A DNA stretch of 64,000 bases from the NCBI RefSeq assembly GCF_001672775.1, contig NZ_LZKJ01000116.1, positions 62,001 through 126,000 of the forward strand. Reading direction: 5' to 3'. This stretch comes from Mycobacterium kyorinense. GTDB lineage: Bacteria > Actinomycetota > Actinomycetes > Mycobacteriales > Mycobacteriaceae. This document shows positions 62,177 through 64,000 of the stretch, in pieces. The number at the start of each line of letters is the position of its first letter. Positions within the stretch are counted from its first letter, which is position 1. The position numbers and the translations under genes are program-made. The notes beneath the pieces are model-generated. The model saw nothing but the letters and a program-made list of their open reading frames with translations. It was not told the DNA's origin and ran no database searches.

Positions 62177-64000
62177 TTAGTTCCAGATGCGAACCCGGCG
62201 GGCCGGGTCCAGGTAGAGCTTGTCGTTCTCGGCCACGTCGAAGGCGTCGTAAAACGCGTCGAGGTTGCGGATCACGCCGTTGCAGCGAAACTCCGGCGGG
62301 GAGTGCGGGTCGATCGCCAGGCGCCGGATCGCCTCGGCCTCACGTGATTTGGCGCGCCACACCTGCGCCCAGCCGAAGAACACCCGCTGCACGCCGGTCA
62401 GCCCGTCGATCACCGGGGCCGGGCCGTCGTTCAGCGACAGCTGGTAGGCCAGCAGCGCGATCGACAGCCCACCCAGATCGCCGATGTTCTCCCCGACGGT
62501 GAACGCGCCGTTCACGTGGTGGCCGTCGTCGAGCCCGCGCGGTGTGTACACCTCGTACTGCTCGATCAGCGCTTTGGTGCGCGCGCCGAATTCGGTGCGG
62601 TCCTCGTCGGTCCACCAGTCGACCAGGTTGCCGTCGCCGTCGTATTTGGCGCCCTGGTCGTCGAAGCCATGGCCGATCTCGTGGCCGATCACCGCGCCGA
62701 TACCGCCGTAGTTGGCGGCGTCGTCGGCCTCGGGGTCGAAGAAGGGGGGCTGCAAAATCCCTGCGGGGAAGACGATTTCGTTCATCCCCGGGTTGTAGTA
62801 GGCGTTGACGGTTTGCGGTGTCATGAACCACTCGTCGCGATCGACCGGACCACCGAGCTTGGCCAGCTCGCGGTCATGGTTGACCGCATACCCGCGGCGG
62901 TAGTTGCCGTAGAGGTCGTCGCGGTCGATCACCAGCGCCGAGTAGTCGCGCCATGTCTTCGGGTAGCCGACCTTGGCGGTGAACTTGTCCAGCTTGTCCA
63001 GCGCGCGTTGCCGCGTCTGCGGTGTCATCCAGTCCAGGTTGGTGATGCTGATCCGATACGCCTCGCGCAGATTGTCCACCAGCGCATCGATGCGGGCCTT
63101 GGCGTCCGGCGGGAAATGCCGTTGCACGTAAAGCTTCCCGACGGTGTCGCCCAGCAGACCCTCCACCAGTGACACGCCGCGCTTCCAGCGTTCCCGGATC
63201 TCCTCGGTCCCGGTCAACCTGCGACCGTAGAACGCGAAGTCCTCGCGCACCAGCGCATCGGTGAGCAACCCGGCTCGGGAATGAATCACCCGCCACCGCG
63301 CCCACCGCTTCCAGTCGTCGAACTCCTCGTCGCGCCACAGCGCCGCGAACGAGGTCAGGTAATCGGGTTGGCGCACAACAAGTTCGGTGACTTGCTCGGG
63401 CGTGCTGCCAAGCCCGTCCACCCAGCCGGCCCAGCCGAAGCCCGGCGCCTGCGTCTCCAAATCCGCCAATGTGCGCAGGTTGTAGGTGAGCTCGGCGTCG
63501 CGGCGTTTGACCACGTCCCAGTGCGCGGCGGCGAGCTTGGTCTCCAAGGCCACGATGCGCGCGGCGGTCTCGGCGTGCTCTGCCGCATCCCCGCCGTACA
63601 CCAGCGCGAACATCCGCGCGATGTGACCGGGGTAGTCGGCCAATAACTCGGCGTGCTGCTCGTCGCGGTAGTAGGACTCGTCGGGCAACCCGATGCCGGA
63701 CTGGGTGACGTGCATCAGGTAGCGGGTCGAATTCTTCGAATCGGTGTCGATGTACATGCCGGCCCCGCCGCCCACGCCGGTGCGCTGCAGCGCGCCGACG
63801 ACGGCCGCCAGCGCGTCGCGGTCGGCGGTCTGGTCAATCCGGGCCAGCTCGTCGAGCAGCGGCGCCACGCCGCGGCGCTCCACCGCGTCCTCGTCGAGAA
63901 AGCTGGCATAGAGGTCGCCGATGCGTTGCTCGTCGGAGCCAGCGGCCGCGCCGGTTTGGCCGGCCTCGGCGATCAGGTCACGGACCTGAATCTCTGCCCT
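62177..64000 (-). CDS. zmp1: Zinc metalloprotease Zmp1 (M13/neprilysin family), 5' end missing
   Basis: 607 residues are visible; the frame is open to the window edge, so about 55 N-terminal residues are missing if it matches the ~663-residue Rv0198c. Zinc site HEIGHGFDDQGAKYDGDG, the third ligand Glu in GENIGDLGGLSIA, and the M13 substrate-binding NAYYNPGMNEIVFPAGILQ are all present. The C terminus ends LYLDPARRVRIWN. M. tuberculosis Zmp1 is secreted and suppresses inflammasome activation. Here it follows the L,D-transpeptidase directly; genes Rv0193c-Rv0197 are absent. Confidence 0.94.
   Translation of the reverse strand, partial: RAEIQVRDLIAEAGQTGAAAGSDEQRIGDLYASFLDEDAVERRGVAPLLDELARIDQTADRDALAAVVGALQRTGVGGGAGMYIDTDSKNSTRYLMHVTQSGIGLPDESYYRDEQHAELLADYPGHIARMFALVYGGDAAEHAETAARIVALETKLAAAHWDVVKRRDAELTYNLRTLADLETQAPGFGWAGWVDGLGSTPEQVTELVVRQPDYLTSFAALWRDEEFDDWKRWARWRVIHSRAGLLTDALVREDFAFYGRRLTGTEEIRERWKRGVSLVEGLLGDTVGKLYVQRHFPPDAKARIDALVDNLREAYRISITNLDWMTPQTRQRALDKLDKFTAKVGYPKTWRDYSALVIDRDDLYGNYRRGYAVNHDRELAKLGGPVDRDEWFMTPQTVNAYYNPGMNEIVFPAGILQPPFFDPEADDAANYGGIGAVIGHEIGHGFDDQGAKYDGDGNLVDWWTDEDRTEFGARTKALIEQYEVYTPRGLDDGHHVNGAFTVGENIGDLGGLSIALLAYQLSLNDGPAPVIDGLTGVQRVFFGWAQVWRAKSREAEAIRRLAIDPHSPPEFRCNGVIRNLDAFYDAFDVAENDKLYLDPARRVRIWN

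Overview
The window is about 66% G+C, coding-dense, and comes from a Mycobacterium chromosome, most likely a slow-growing non-tuberculous species. Gene content and order follow M. tuberculosis from about Rv0149 to Rv0198c: ptbB-fadE2, pntAa-pntAb-pntB, adhE1, TB18.5, mce1R, fadD5, the complete mce1 operon, lprO, sigG, the Rv0183 lipase, bglS, mymT, ilvD, ricR, an L,D-transpeptidase and zmp1. Rv numbers are recalled homologues, not search results. Species cannot be fixed from this sequence alone.

Layout. 1-4.3 kb: end of a quinone oxidoreductase, a DUF456 membrane protein, and a PknH-type receptor kinase followed by two lipoproteins. 4.3-10 kb: ptbB, fadE2, a DUF1348 protein, the transhydrogenase operon and an antisense 41-aa peptide gene. 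10-24.7 kb: a species-specific catabolic block where M. tuberculosis has PE3/PE4. It holds three TetR regulators, a methyltransferase, SDR, hydrolase, large acyl-CoA dehydrogenase, FAD oxidase, P450, two acyl-CoA thioesterases, a DUF427 protein, a VapBC pair, a CoA-transferase and two decayed genes. 24.7-42.6 kb: adhE1 through the mce1 locus (yrbE1AB, mce1A-F and four Mce-associated genes), a lipid import system with its GntR regulator and acyl-CoA ligase. 42.6-53 kb: membrane proteins, pirin, an NDMA-type alcohol dehydrogenase, an SDR, a DUF559-type gene between hairpin repeats, sigG, the monoacylglycerol lipase and two Rv0184/Rv0185-like genes. 53-64 kb: bglS, mymT, methyltransferase, NMO, ilvD, ricR, MFS, Ldt, and the 3' part of zmp1.

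How the genes work together. The mce1 block, fadD5 and mce1R form a fatty-acid import and activation unit. RicR and MymT form a copper regulon; both carry the expected 17-bp copper box. In the 17-24 kb block, four intergenic sites share one architecture, TTTAC(A/G), 14 bases, then TGT(C/A)A. All four point toward a plus-strand gene (P450, TesB-like thioesterase, CoA-transferase, unknown protein), and two closely related TetR genes lie beside them. This looks like an undescribed small regulon for activation and oxidation of an acyl or sterol-like substrate.

The main structural oddities are a palindromic repeat that extends PntAa, a 57-bp tandem repeat inside an Mce-associated gene, a DUF559-type gene ending inside a hairpin repeat whose partner lies upstream, a three-box TGGCGCCA operator at vapBC, and strong intergenic palindromes at ilvD and zmp1. 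No tRNA, rRNA, CRISPR array or insertion sequence was recognised.
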